Notes: generated by a model not told the origin, from the letters alone. Shown: positions 1-10,085, counted from the stretch's first letter. The stretch: 64,000 nucleotides of DNA from Megachile rotundata (GCF_050947335.1 NW_027474123.1:16987-80986); one strand, 5' to 3'. Numbers and translations: made by a program.

Positions 1-7
1 CGTATCG

Positions 8-90
8 GCATAATATGGTGAATAATATGAGTTAGATTCATAATAATAAGAGTAATGAGTGTAGTAATTGTCGTTCTATCGATCATATAA
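8..90 (+). repeat. monomer class H (ATCGGC junction, GTGAAT)
   Basis: Marked by a preceding ATCG in place of ATAA, so the monomer junction reads CGTATCGGCATAATATGG, and by GGTGAATAATATG and GATTCATAATAATAAG. Copies with GGTGAAT start at 8, 9474 and 10138, and two GGTTAAT relatives start at 506 and about 10637. Right-block relatives carry ATTATTCACCATATTATGCC, for example at about 11405-11425 and about 15975-15990. It is the first full monomer of the 10.1-kb super-repeat as cut by this window. Confidence 0.82.
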
Positions 91-256
91 GCATAATATG
101 GCTAATAATATGAGTTAGATTGATAATAATAAGAGTAGTAAGTATAGTATTTGTCGTTCTATCGATCATATAAGCATAATATGGCTAATAATATGAGTTA
201 GATTGATAATAATAAGAGTAATAAGTATAGTAATTGTCGTTCTATCGATCATTTAA

Positions 257-339
257 GCATAATATGGGTAATAATATGAGTCAGATTGATAATAATAACA
301 GTAATAAGTATAGTAATAGTCGTTCTATCGATAATATAA
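257..339 (+). repeat. monomer class E (GGGTAAT, GAGTCAG)
   Basis: A D-related monomer with ATGGGTAATAATATG instead of ATGGCTAATAATATG, GAGTCAGATTG instead of GAGTTAGATTG, AACAG and the TATCGATA ending. It usually follows a monomer ending in ATTTAA. On the right block the same variant reads CAATCTGACTCATATTATTACCC and also follows or precedes the AAATGATCG ending, so this two-monomer association predates the separation of the two blocks. Confidence 0.85.
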
Positions 340-920
340 GCATAATATGGCTAATAATATGAGTTAGATTGATAATACTAAGAGTAGTGAGTATAGTAGT
401 TCTCGTTCTATCGATCATATAAGCATAATATGGCTAATAATATGAGTTAGATTGATAATAATAAGAGTAATAAGTATAGTAATTGTCGTTCTATCGATCA
501 TATCGGCATAATATGGTTAATAATATGAGTTAGATTCATAATAATAAGAGTAATAAGTATAGTAATTGTCGTTCTATCGATCATATAAGCATAATATGGC
601 TAATAATATGAGTTAGATTGATAATACTAAGAGTAGTGAGTATAGTAATTCTCGTTCTATCGATCATATAAGCATAATATGGCTAATAATATGAGTTAGA
701 TTGATAATAATAAGAGTAGTGAGTATAGTAGTTCTCGTTCTATCGATCATATAAGCATAATATGGCTAATAATATGAGTTAGATTGATAATAATAAGAGT
801 ACTAAGTATAGTAATTGTCGTTCTATCGATCATATAAGCATAATATGGCTAATAATATGAGTTAGATTGATAATACTAAGAGTAGTGAGTATAGTAATTC
901 TCGTTCTATCGATCATATAT

Positions 921-1003
921 GCATAATATGGCTAATAATATGAGTTAGATTGATAATAATAAGAGTAATAACTACAGTAATTGTCGTTCTATCGATCATA
1001 TAA
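921..1003 (+). repeat. monomer class G (AACTACAG)
   Basis: Carries AGTAATAACTACAGTAATTG in place of AGTAATAAGTATAGTAATTG: two changes next to each other that are always found together. It is followed by class C. On the right block the linked pair reads TTACTGTAGTTATTACTC on the plus strand and again neighbours class C. Confidence 0.85.
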
Positions 1004-1086
1004 GCATAATAAGGCTAATAATATGAGTTAGAGTGATAATACTAAGAGTAGTGAGTATAGTAATTCTCATTCTATCGATCATATAA
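1004..1086 (+). repeat. monomer class C (B-like, CpG lost)
   Basis: B-like monomer with further linked changes: ATAAGG for ATATGG near the start, GAGTGATAATAC for GATTGATAATAC, and CTCATTC for CTCGTTC. The last is the CG to CA change expected from deamination of a methylated CpG. It normally follows class G (921-1003 before it here), forming a G-C pair that travels together through both blocks. On the right block it appears as GATAGAATGAGAATTAC and TTAGTATTATCACTC. Confidence 0.85.
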
Positions 1087-1169
1087 GCATAATATGGCTA
1101 ATAATAAGAGTTAGATTGATAATAATAAGAGTAATGAGTATAGTAATTGTAGTTCTATCGATCATTTAA

Positions 1170-1252
1170 GCATAATATGGCTAATAATATGAGTTAGATT
1201 GATAATAATAAGAGTAATGAGTATAGTAATTGTAGTTCCATCGATCATATCT
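1170..1252 (+). repeat. monomer class F (AATGAG, TTGTAGTTC)
   Basis: Differs from the reference by AGTAATGAG for AGTAATAAG and TTGTAGTTC for TTGTCGTTC; the second change removes the first CpG by a C to A transversion. This copy also has TTCCATCG for TTCTATCG and ends ATATCT. Class F sits directly before class K in the left 29-monomer repeat. Its right-block form reads GAACTACAATTACTATACTC on the plus strand. Confidence 0.85.
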
Positions 1253-1335
1253 GCATAATATGGTTAATAATATGAGTGAAATTGATAATAATAAGCGTAG
1301 TAAGTATAGTATTTGTCGTTCTATCGATCATATAA
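1253..1335 (+). repeat. monomer class K (GAGTGAAATTG, AAGCGTAG)
   Basis: A rare and very diagnostic variant: GGTTAATAATATGAGTGAA, then AATAAGCGTAGTAAG and GTATTTGTCG. It occurs once per 29-monomer repeat; its GAGTGAA lies at 1274, 3686 and 6093. The only antiparallel counterpart I found is 21969-22051 in the right block, which makes it the best single marker for tying the two blocks together. Confidence 0.87.
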
Positions 1336-2415
1336 GCATAATATGGCTAATAATATGAGTTAGATTGATAATAATAAGAGTAATAAGTATAGTAATTGTC
1401 GTTCTATCGATCATTTAAGCATAATATGGGTAATAATATGAATCAGATTGATAATAATAACAGTAATAAGTATAGTGATTGTCGTTCTATCGATAATATA
1501 AGCATAATATGGCTAATAATATGAGTTAGATTGATAATACTAAGAGTAGTGAGTATAGTAGTTCTCGTTCTATCGATCATATAAGCATAATATGGCTAAT
1601 AATATGAGTTAGATTGATAATAATAAGAGTAATAAGTATAGTAATTGTCGTTCTATCGATCATATAAGCATAATATGGCTAATAATATGAGTTAGATTGA
1701 TAATAATAACAGTAATAAGTATAGTAATTGTCGTTCTATCGATAATATAACCATAATATGGCTAGTAATATGAGTTAGATTGATAATACTAAGAGTAGTG
1801 AGTATAGTAATTCTCGTTCTATCGATCATATAAGCATAATATGGCTAATAATATGAGATAGATTGATAATAATAAGAGTAATAACTACAGTAATTGTCGT
1901 TCTATCGATCATATAAGCATAATAAGGCTAATAATATGAGTTAGAGTGATAATACTAAGAGTAGTGAGTATAGTAATTCTCATTCTATCGATCATATAAG
2001 CATAATATGGCTAATAATATGAGTTAGATTGATAATAATAAGAGTAATGGGGTATAGTAATTGTAGTTCTATCGATCATATAAGCACAATATGGCTAATA
2101 ATATGAGTTAGATTGATAATAATAAGAGTAATAACTACAGTAATTGTCGTTCTATCGATCATATAAGCATAATAAGGCTAATAATATGAGTTAGAGTGAT
2201 AATACTAAGAGTAGTGAGTATTGTAATTCTCATTCTATCGATCATATAAGCATAATATGGCTAATAATATGAGTTAGATTGATAATAATAACAGTAATAA
2301 GTATAGTAACTGTCGTTCTATCGATAATATAAGCATAATATGTCTAATAATATGAGTTAGATTGATAATACTAAGAGTAGTGAGTATAGTAATTGTCGTT
2401 GTATCGATCATATAA

Positions 2416-2581
2416 GCATAATATGGCTAATAATATGATATAGATTGATAATAGTAAGAGTAATAAGTATATTATTTGTCGTTCTATCGATCATGTAAGC
2501 ATAATATGGCTAATAATACGAGTTAGATTGATAATAATAAGAGTAATAAGTATAGTAATTGTCGTTCTATCGATCATTTAA
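2416..2581 (+). repeat. conserved monomer pair J-I
   Basis: J (2416-2498) carries ATGATATAGATTG, ATAGTAAGAG and GTATATTATTTGTCG and ends ATCATGTAA. I (2499-2581) carries AATAATACGAGTTAG. The pair is followed by class D at 2582. The same order, on the other strand, is repeated many times in the right block as AACTCGTATTATTAG then CTTACATGATCG then CTATATCATATTATTAG, for example near 13751, 21637, 30270, 42470 and 47700. This pair is one of the most conserved multi-monomer modules in the window. Confidence 0.85.
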
Positions 2582-2664
2582 GCATAATATGGCTAATAAT
2601 ATGAGTTAGATTGATAATAATAACAGTAATAAGTATAGTAATTGTCGTTCTATCGATAATATAA
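2582..2664 (+). repeat. monomer class D (AACAG, perfect TATCGATA)
   Basis: Differs from the reference at two positions: AATAACAG instead of AATAAGAG, and CGATAATATAA instead of CGATCATATAA. The second change turns the usual TATCGATC into the perfect 8-bp palindrome TATCGATA at 2651-2658. The class is frequent in both blocks; on the right it reads TTATATTATCGATAG on the plus strand with TTACTGTTATT. It often precedes or follows a B-type monomer. Confidence 0.87.
2651..2658. other. TATCGATA palindrome inside class D monomers (example site)
   Basis: This octamer is its own reverse complement. It matches the DNA replication-related element bound by DREF in Drosophila, and its CGATA core matches the BEAF-32 recognition core. 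Ordinary monomers carry TATCGATC, one base short of the octamer but still holding the CGATA core on the opposite strand. Seen: the site and its recurrence in class D. Known: the factor specificities in Drosophila. Binding here is speculation, since the host is not known to be an insect. Confidence 0.3.
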
Positions 2665-3061
2665 GCATAATATGGCTAATAATATGAGCTAGATTGATAA
2701 TACTAAGAGTAGTGAGTATAGTAGTTCTCGTTCCATCGATCATATAAGCATAATATGGCTAATAATATGAGTTAGATTGATAATAATAAGAGTAATAAGT
2801 ATAGTAATTGTCGTTCTATCGATCATATAAGCATAATATGGCTAATAATATGAGTTAGATTGATAATAATAACAGTAATAAGTATAGTAATTGTCGTTCT
2901 ATCGATCATTTAAGCATAATATGGGTAATAATATGAGTCAGATTGATAATAATAACAGTAAGGTTAAAGTGTAGTAATTGTCGTTCTATCGATAATATAA
3001 GCATAATATAGCTAATAATATGAGTTAGATTGATAATACTAAGAGTAGTGAGTATAGTAGT

Positions 3062-5468
3062 TCTCGTTCTATCGATCATATAAGCATAATATGGCTAATA
3101 ATATGAGTTAGATTGATAATAATAAGAGTAGTGAGTATAGTAGTTCTCGTTCTATCGATCATATAAGCATAATATGGCTAATAATATGAGTTAGATTGAT
3201 AATAATAAGAGTACTAAGTATAGTAATTGTCGTTCTATCGATCATATAAGCATAATATGGCTAATAATATGAGTTAGATTGATAATACTAAGAGTAGTGA
3301 GTATAGTAATTCTCGTTCTATCGATCATATATGCATAATATGGCTAATAATATGAGTTAGATTGATAATAATAAGAGTAATAACTACAGTAATTGTCGTT
3401 CTATCGATCATATAAGCATAATAAGGCTAATAATATGAGTTAGAGTGATAATACTAAGAGTAGTGAGTATAGTAATTCTCATTCTATCGATCATATAAGC
3501 ATAATATGGCTAATAATAAGAGTTAGATTGATAATAATAAGAGTAATGAGTATAGTAATTGTAGTTCTATCGATCATTTAAGCATAATATGGCTAATAAT
3601 ATGAGTCAGATTGATAATAATAAGAGTAATGAGTATAGTAATTGTAGTTCCATCGATCATATCTGCATAATATGGTTAATAATATGAGTGAAATTGATAA
3701 TAATAAGCGTAGTAAGTATAGTATTTGTCGTTCTATCGATCATATAAGCATAATATGGCTAATAATATGAGTTAGATTGATAATAATAAGAGTAATAAGT
3801 ATAGTAATTGTCGTTCTATCGATCATTTAAGCATAATATGGGTAATAATATGAATCAGATTGATAATAATAACAGTAATAAGTATAGTGATTGTCGTTCT
3901 ATCGATAATATAAGCATAATATGGCTAATAATATGAGTTAGATTGATAATACTAAGAGTAGTGAGTATAGTAGTTCTCGTTCTATCGATCATATAAGCAT
4001 AATATGGCTAATAATATGAGTTAGATTGATAATAATAAGAGTAATAAGTATAGTAATTGTCGTTCTATCGATCATATAAGCATAATATGGCTAATAATAT
4101 GAGTTAGATTGATAATAATAACAGTAATAAGTATAGTAATTGTCGTTCTATCGATAATATAACCATAATATGGCTAGTAATATGAGTTAGATTGATAATA
4201 CTAAGAGTAGTGAGTATAGTAATTCTCGTTCTATCGATCATATAAGCATAATATGGCTAATAATATGAGATAGATTGATAATAATAAGAGTAATAACTAC
4301 AGTAATTGTCGTTCTATCGATCATATAAGCATAATAAGGCTAATAATATGAGTTAGAGTGATAATACTAAGAGTAGTGAGTATAGTAATTCTCATTCTAT
4401 CGATCATATAAGCATAATATGGCTAATAATATGAGTTAGATTGATAATAATAAGAGTAATGGGTATAGTAATTGTAGTTCTATCGATCATATAAGCACAA
4501 TATGGCTAATAATATGAGTTAGATTGATAATAATAAGAGTAATAACTACAGTAATTGTCGTTCTATCGATCATATAAGCATAATAAGGCTAATAATATGA
4601 GTTAGAGTGATAATACTAAGAGTAGTGAGTATTGTAATTCTCATTCTATCGATCATATAAGCATAATATGGCTAATAATATGAGTTAGATTGATAATAAT
4701 AACAGTAATAAGTATAGTAACTGTCGTTCTATCGATAATATAAGCATAATATGTCTAATAATATGAGTTAGATTGATAATACTAAGAGTAGTGAGTATAG
4801 TAATTGTCGTTGTATCGATCATATAAGCATAATATGGCTAATAATATGATATAGATTGATAATAGTAAGAGTAATAAGTATATTATTTGTCGTTCTATCG
4901 ATCATGTAAGCATAATATGGCTAATAATACGAGTTAGATTGATAATAATAAGAGTAATAAGTATAGTAATTGTCGTTCTATCGATCATTTAAGCATAATA
5001 TGGCTAATAATATGAGTTAGATTGATAATAATAACAGTAATAAGTATAGTAATTGTCGTTCTATCGATAATATAAGCATAATATGGCTAATAATATGAGC
5101 TAGATTGATAATACTAAGAGTAGTGAGTATAGTAGTTCTCGTTCCATCGATCATATAAGCATAATATGGCTAATAATATGAGTTAGATTGATAATAATAA
5201 GAGTAATAAGTATAGTAATTGTCGTTCTATCGATCATATAAGCATAATATGGCTAATAATATGAGTTAGATTGATAATAATAACAGTAATAAGTATAGTA
5301 ATTGTCGTTCTATCGATCATTTAAGCATAATATGGGTAATAATATGAGTCAGATTGATAATAATAACAGTAATAAGTGTAGTAATTGTCGTTCTATCGAT
5401 AATATAAGCATAATATAGCTAATAATATGAGTTAGATTGATAATACTAAGAGTAGTGAGTATAGTAGT
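3062..5468 (+). repeat. 29-monomer HOR, copy 2 (2,407 bp)
   Basis: Full copy of exactly 29 x 83 bp. By eye it is almost identical to copies 1 and 3. A clear private change is GAGTCAG at about 3603 where the others read GAGTTAG. The monomer order F-K-A-E-B-A-D and later J-I-D is kept. Confidence 0.9.
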
Positions 5469-7684
5469 TCTCGTTCTATCGATCATATAAGCATAATATG
5501 GCTAATAATATGAGTTAGATTGATAATAATAAGAGTAGTGAGTATAGTAGTTCTCGTTCTATCGATCATATAAGCATAATATGGCTAATAATATGAGTTA
5601 GATTGATAATAATAAGAGTACTAAGTATAGTAATTGTCGTTCTATCGATCATATAAGCATAATATGGCTAATAATATGAGTTAGATTGATAATACTAAGA
5701 GTAGTGAGTATAGTAATTCTCGTTCTATCGATCATATATGCATAATATGGCTAATAATATGAGTTAGATTGATAATAATAAGAGTAATAACTACAGTAAT
5801 TGTCGTTCTATCGATCATATAAGCATAATAAGGCTAATAATATGAGTTAGAGTGATAATACTAAGAGTAGTGAGTATAGTAATTCTCATTCTATCGATCA
5901 TATAAGCATAATATGGCTAATAATAAGAGTTAGATTGATAATAATAAGAGTAATGAGTATAGTAATTGTAGTTCTATCGATCATTTAAGCATAATATGGC
6001 TAATAATATGAGTTAGATTGATAATAATAAGAGTAATGAGTATAGTAATTGTAGTTCCATCGATCATATCTGCATAATATGGTTAATAATATGAGTGAAA
6101 TTGATAATAATAAGCGTAGTAAGTATAGTATTTGTCGTTCTATCGATCATATAAGCATAATATGGCTAATAATATGAGTTAGATTGATAATAATAAGAGT
6201 AATAAGTATAGTAATTGTCGTTCTATCGATCATTTAAGCATAATATGGGTAATAATATGAATCAGATTGATAATAATAACAGTAATAAGTATAGTGATTG
6301 TCGTTCTATCGATAATATAAGCATAATATGGCTAATAATATGAGTTAGATTGATAATACTAAGAGTAGTGAGTATAGTAGTTCTCGTTCTATCGATCATA
6401 TAAGCATAATATGGCTAATAATATGAGTTAGATTGATAATAATAAGAGTAATAAGTATAGTAATTGTCGTTCTATCGATCATATAAGCATAATATGGCTA
6501 ATAATATGAGTTAGATTGATAATAATAACAGTAATAAGTATAGTAATTGTCGTTCTATCGATAATATAACCATAATATGGCTAGTAATATGAGTTAGATT
6601 GATAATACTAAGAGTAGTGAGTATAGTAATTCTCGTTCTATCGATCATATAAGCATAATATGGCTAATAATATGAGATAGATTGATAATAATAAGAGTAA
6701 TAACTACAGTAATTGTCGTTCTATCGATCATATAAGCATAATAAGGCTAATAATATGAGTTAGAGTGATAATACTAAGAGTAGTGAGTATAGTAATTCTC
6801 ATTCTATCGATCATATAAGCATAATATGGCTAATAATATGAGTTAGATTGATAATAATAAGAGTAATGGGTATAGTAATTGTAGTTCTATCGATCATATA
6901 AGCACAATATGGCTAATAATATGAGTTAGATTGATAATAATAAGAGTAATAACTACAGTAATTGTCGTTCTATCGATCATATAAGCATAATAAGGCTAAT
7001 AATATGAGTTAGAGTGATAATACTAAGAGTAGTGAGTATTGTAATTCTCATTCTATCGATCATATAAGCATAATATGGCTAATAATATGAGTTAGATTGA
7101 TAATAATAACAGTAATAAGTATAGTAACTGTCGTTCTATCGATAATATAAGCATAATATGTCTAATAATATGAGTTAGATTGATAATACTAAGAGTAGTG
7201 AGTATAGTAATTGTCGTTGTATCGATCATATAAGCATAATATGGCTAATAATATGATATAGATTGATAATAGTAAGAGTAATAAGTATATTATTTGTCGT
7301 TCTATCGATCATGTAAGCATAATATGGCTAATAATACGAGTTAGATTGATAATAATAAGAGTAATAAGTATAGTAATTGTCGTTCTATCGATCATTTAAG
7401 CATAATATGGCTAATAATATGAGTTAGATTGATAATAATAACAGTAATAAGTATAGTAATTGTCGTTCTATCGATAATATAAGCATAATATGGCTAATAA
7501 TATGAGCTAGATTGATAATACTAAGAGTAGTGAGTATAGTAGTTCTCGTTCCATCGATCATATAAGCATAATATGGCTAATAATATGAGTTAGATTGATA
7601 ATAATAAGAGTAATAAGTATAGTAATTGTCGTTCTATCGATCATATAAGCATAATATGGCTAATAATATGAGTTAGATTGATAA
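5469..7684 (+). repeat. 29-monomer HOR, copy 3 (partial)
   Basis: Third copy, anchor at 6093, 2,407 bp after copy 2. It matches copy 2 until about 7684. There the expected class D monomer is replaced by a B/F series that opens the 6-monomer repeat, so the last two to three monomers of the unit are missing. The switch occurs with no break in the 83-bp phase. Confidence 0.87.
7566..7648 (+). repeat. reference monomer, class A
   Basis: A copy with the commonest base at each variable position I compared; I use it as the reference. It holds 34 A, 29 T, 14 G and 6 C (24% GC). Landmarks by monomer position: the direct repeat ATAATATG at 3-10 and again at 15-22; TGATAA at 31-36; AAGAGTAATAAG at 41-52; CGTTC at 65-69; and the palindrome ATCGAT at 71-76. 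Other classes differ from it by about 2 to 8%. The repeated ATAATATG and the many TAATAA-like words suggest the monomer itself grew from shorter AT-rich motifs, which is inference. Confidence 0.9.
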
Positions 7685-7731
7685 TACTAAGAGTAGTGAG
7701 TATAGTAATTCTCGTTCTATCGATCATATAA
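7649..7731 (+). repeat. monomer class B (ACTAAGAGTAGTGAG type)
   Basis: Representative of one of the two most frequent monomer types. It differs from the reference at four linked positions: AATACTAAG instead of AATAATAAG, AGTGAG instead of AATAAG (two changes) and TTCTCG instead of TTGTCG. A common subclass also has GTAGTTCTCG instead of GTAATTCTCG. In the stretches I checked, B-like monomers recur every second or third monomer. On the right block it reads CTACTCTTAGTATTATC on the plus strand. Confidence 0.88.
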
Positions 7732-8146
7732 GCATAATATGGCTAATAATATGAGTTAGATTGATAATAATAAGAGTAATGAGTATAGTAATTGTAGATC
7801 TATCGATCATTTAAGCATAATATGCCTAATAATATGAGTTAGATTGATAATAATAACAGTAATAAGTATAGTAATTGTCGTTCTATCGATCATTTAAGCA
7901 TAATATGGGTAATAATATGAGTCAGATTGATAATAATAACAGTAATAAGTGTAGTAATTGTCGTTCTATCGATAATATAAGCATAATATAGCTAATAATA
8001 TGAGTTATATTGATAATACTAAGAGTAGTGAGTATAGTAGTTCTCGTTCTATCGATCATATAAGCATAATATGGCTAATAATATGAGTTAGATTGATAAT
8101 AATAAGAGTAATAAGTATAGTAATTGTCGTTCTATCGATCATATAA
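7649..8146 (+). repeat. 6-monomer HOR, copy 1 (498 bp)
   Basis: Six monomers in the order B, F with TTGTAGATC, D-like with ATTTAA ending, E with AAGTGTAG, B subclass, A. The BglII-type AGATCT is a marker; GTAGATC lies at 7794, 8292 and 8790, each 498 bp (6 x 83) apart. Private changes include ATATGCCTAAT and GAGTTATATTG. Confidence 0.88.
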
Positions 8147-8644
8147 GCATAATATGGCTAATAATATGAGTTGGATTGATAATACTAAGAGTAGTGAGTA
8201 TAGTAATTCTCGTTCTATCGATCATATAAGCATAATATGGCTAATAATATGAGTTAGATTGATAATAATAAGAGTAATGAGTATAGTAATTGTAGATCTA
8301 TCGATCATTTAAGCATAATATGGCTAGTAATATGAGTTAGATTGATAATAATAACAGTAATAAGTATAGTAATTCTCGTTCTATCGATCATTTAAGCATA
8401 ATATGGGTAATAATATGAGTCAGATTGATAATAATAACAGTAATAAGTATAGTAATTGTCGTTCTATCGATAATATAAGCATAATATGGCTAATAATATG
8501 AGTTAGATTGATAATACTAAGAGCAGTGAGTATAGTAGTTCTCGTTCCATCGATCATATAAGCATAATATGGCTAATAATATGAGTTAGATTGATAATAA
8601 TAAGAGTAATAAGTATAGTAATTGTCGTTCTATCGATCATATAA
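8147..8644 (+). repeat. 6-monomer HOR, copy 2 (498 bp)
   Basis: Second copy, marker GTAGATC at 8292. Private changes include GAGTTGGATTG near 8170, GCTAGTAATATG near 8325 and AGAGCAGTGAG near 8520. Confidence 0.88.
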
Positions 8645-9098
8645 GCATAATATGGCTAATAATATGAGTTAGATTGATAATACTAAGAGTAGTGAGTATA
8701 GTAATTCTCGTTCTATCGATCATATAAGCATAATATGGCTAATAATATGAGTTAGATTGATAATAATAAGAGTAATGAGTATAGTAATTGTAGATCTATC
8801 GATCATTTAAGCATAATATGGCTAATAATATGAGTTAGATTGATAAAAATAACAGTAATAAGTATAGTAATTGTCGTTCTATCGATCATTTAAGCATAAT
8901 ATGGGTAATAATATGAGTCAGATTGATAATAATAACAGTAATAAGTATAGTAATTGTCGTTCTATCCATAATATAAGCATAATATAGCTAATAATATGAG
9001 TTAGATTGATAATACTAAGAGTAGTGAGTATAGTAGTTCTCGTTCTATCGATCATATAAGCATAATATGGCTAATAATATGAGTTAGATTGATAATAA
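8645..9098 (+). repeat. 6-monomer HOR, copy 3 (partial)
   Basis: Third copy, marker GTAGATC at 8790. It carries GATAAAAATAAC (8842) and TATCCATAATATAA (about 8963), which are also found exactly 830 bp later. It stops matching at about 9098, where the A monomer is replaced by class G. Confidence 0.82.
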
Positions 9099-9255
9099 TG
9101 AGAGTAATAACTACAGTAATTGTCGTTCTATCGATCATATAAGCATAATAAGGTTAATAATATGAGTTAGAGTGATAATACTAAGAGTAGTGAGTATAGT
9201 AATTCTCATTCTATCGATCATATAAGCATAATATGGCTAATAATATGAGTTAGAT
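8806..9255 (+). repeat. 10-monomer duplication, copy 1
   Basis: GATAAAAAT at 8842 and TCCATA at 8965 both recur exactly 830 bp (10 x 83) later. The shared series runs D-like, E, B, G, C. Matching fades at about 9230-9255. TATCCATA destroys the ATCGAT palindrome in both copies, so the change predates the duplication. Confidence 0.8.
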
Positions 9256-9635
9256 TGATAATAATAACAGTAATAAGTATAGTAATTGTCGTTCTATCGA
9301 TAATATAACCATAATATGGCTAGTAATATGAGTTAGATTGATAATACTAAGAGTAGTGAGTAGAGTAATTTTCGTTCTATCGATCATATAAGCATAATAT
9401 GGCTAATAATATGAGTTAGATTGATAATAATAAGAGTAATGGGTATAGTAATTGTAGTTCTATCGATCGTATCGGCATAATATGGTGAATAATATGAGTT
9501 AGATTCATAATAATAAGAGTAATAACTACAGTAGTTGTCGTTCTATCGATCATATAAGCATAATAAGGCTAATAATATGAGTTAGAGTGATAATACTGAG
9601 AGTAGTGAATATAGTAATTCTCATTCTATCGATCA

Positions 9636-10085
9636 TTTAAGCATAATATGGCTAATAATATGAGTTAGATTGATAAAAATAACAGTAATAAGTATAGTAA
9701 TTGTCGTTCTATCGATCATTTAAGCATAATATGGGTAATAATATGAGTCAGATTGATAATAATAACAGTAATAAGTATAGTAATTGTCGTTCTATCCATA
9801 ATATAAGCATAATATAGCTAATAATATGAGTTAGATTGATAATACTAAGAGTAGTGAGTATAGTAGTTCTCGTTCTATCGATCATATAAGCATAATATGG
9901 CTAATAATATGAGTTAGATTGATAATAATAAGAGTAATAACTACAGTAATTGTCGTTCTATCGATCATATAAGCATAATAAGGCTAATAATATGAGTTAG
10001 AGTGATAATACTAAGAGTAGTGAGTATTGTAATTCTCATTCTATCGATCATATAAGCATAATAAGGCTAATAATATGAGTTAGAT
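9636..10085 (+). repeat. 10-monomer duplication, copy 2
   Basis: Second copy of the 8806-9255 series at offset 830 bp; GATAAAAAT at 9672 and TCCATA at 9795. Differences include AATAATAAGAG for AATAATGAGAG, AAGGCTAAT for AAGGTTAAT and GAGTATTGTAATTC for GAGTATAGTAATTC. It leads into the class H junction that starts super-repeat copy 2 at 10132. Confidence 0.8.

Larger units (their letters stand above)
650..3061 (+). repeat. 29-monomer HOR, copy 1 (2,412 bp)
   Basis: First copy of the left higher-order repeat. Anchor GAGTGAA at 1274 recurs at 3686, 2,412 bp later. The excess of 5 bp over 29 x 83 is explained by two insertions private to this copy: one extra G at about 2051 (GGGG for GGG) and four extra bases at 2961-2970 (AGGTTAAAGTGTAG where other copies read ATAAGTGTAG). 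The left edge is approximate: 590-650 has already begun to differ from the matching 3002-3062. Confidence 0.87.

Noticed and set aside
1..650. A unique boundary at the window start
   Set aside because: 1-650 resembles 1163-1760 at 14 monomers and recurs at 10132, so it is an ordinary part of the super-repeat; the window edge is arbitrary.
2651..2658. A functional insulator or promoter element
   Set aside because: A motif match alone in a satellite of unknown host is not enough; kept only as a low-confidence site.
7626..7645. CENP-B box in the monomer
   Set aside because: The only C/G-containing part (CGTTCTATCGATC) lacks the CGGG required in the CENP-B box core on either strand.
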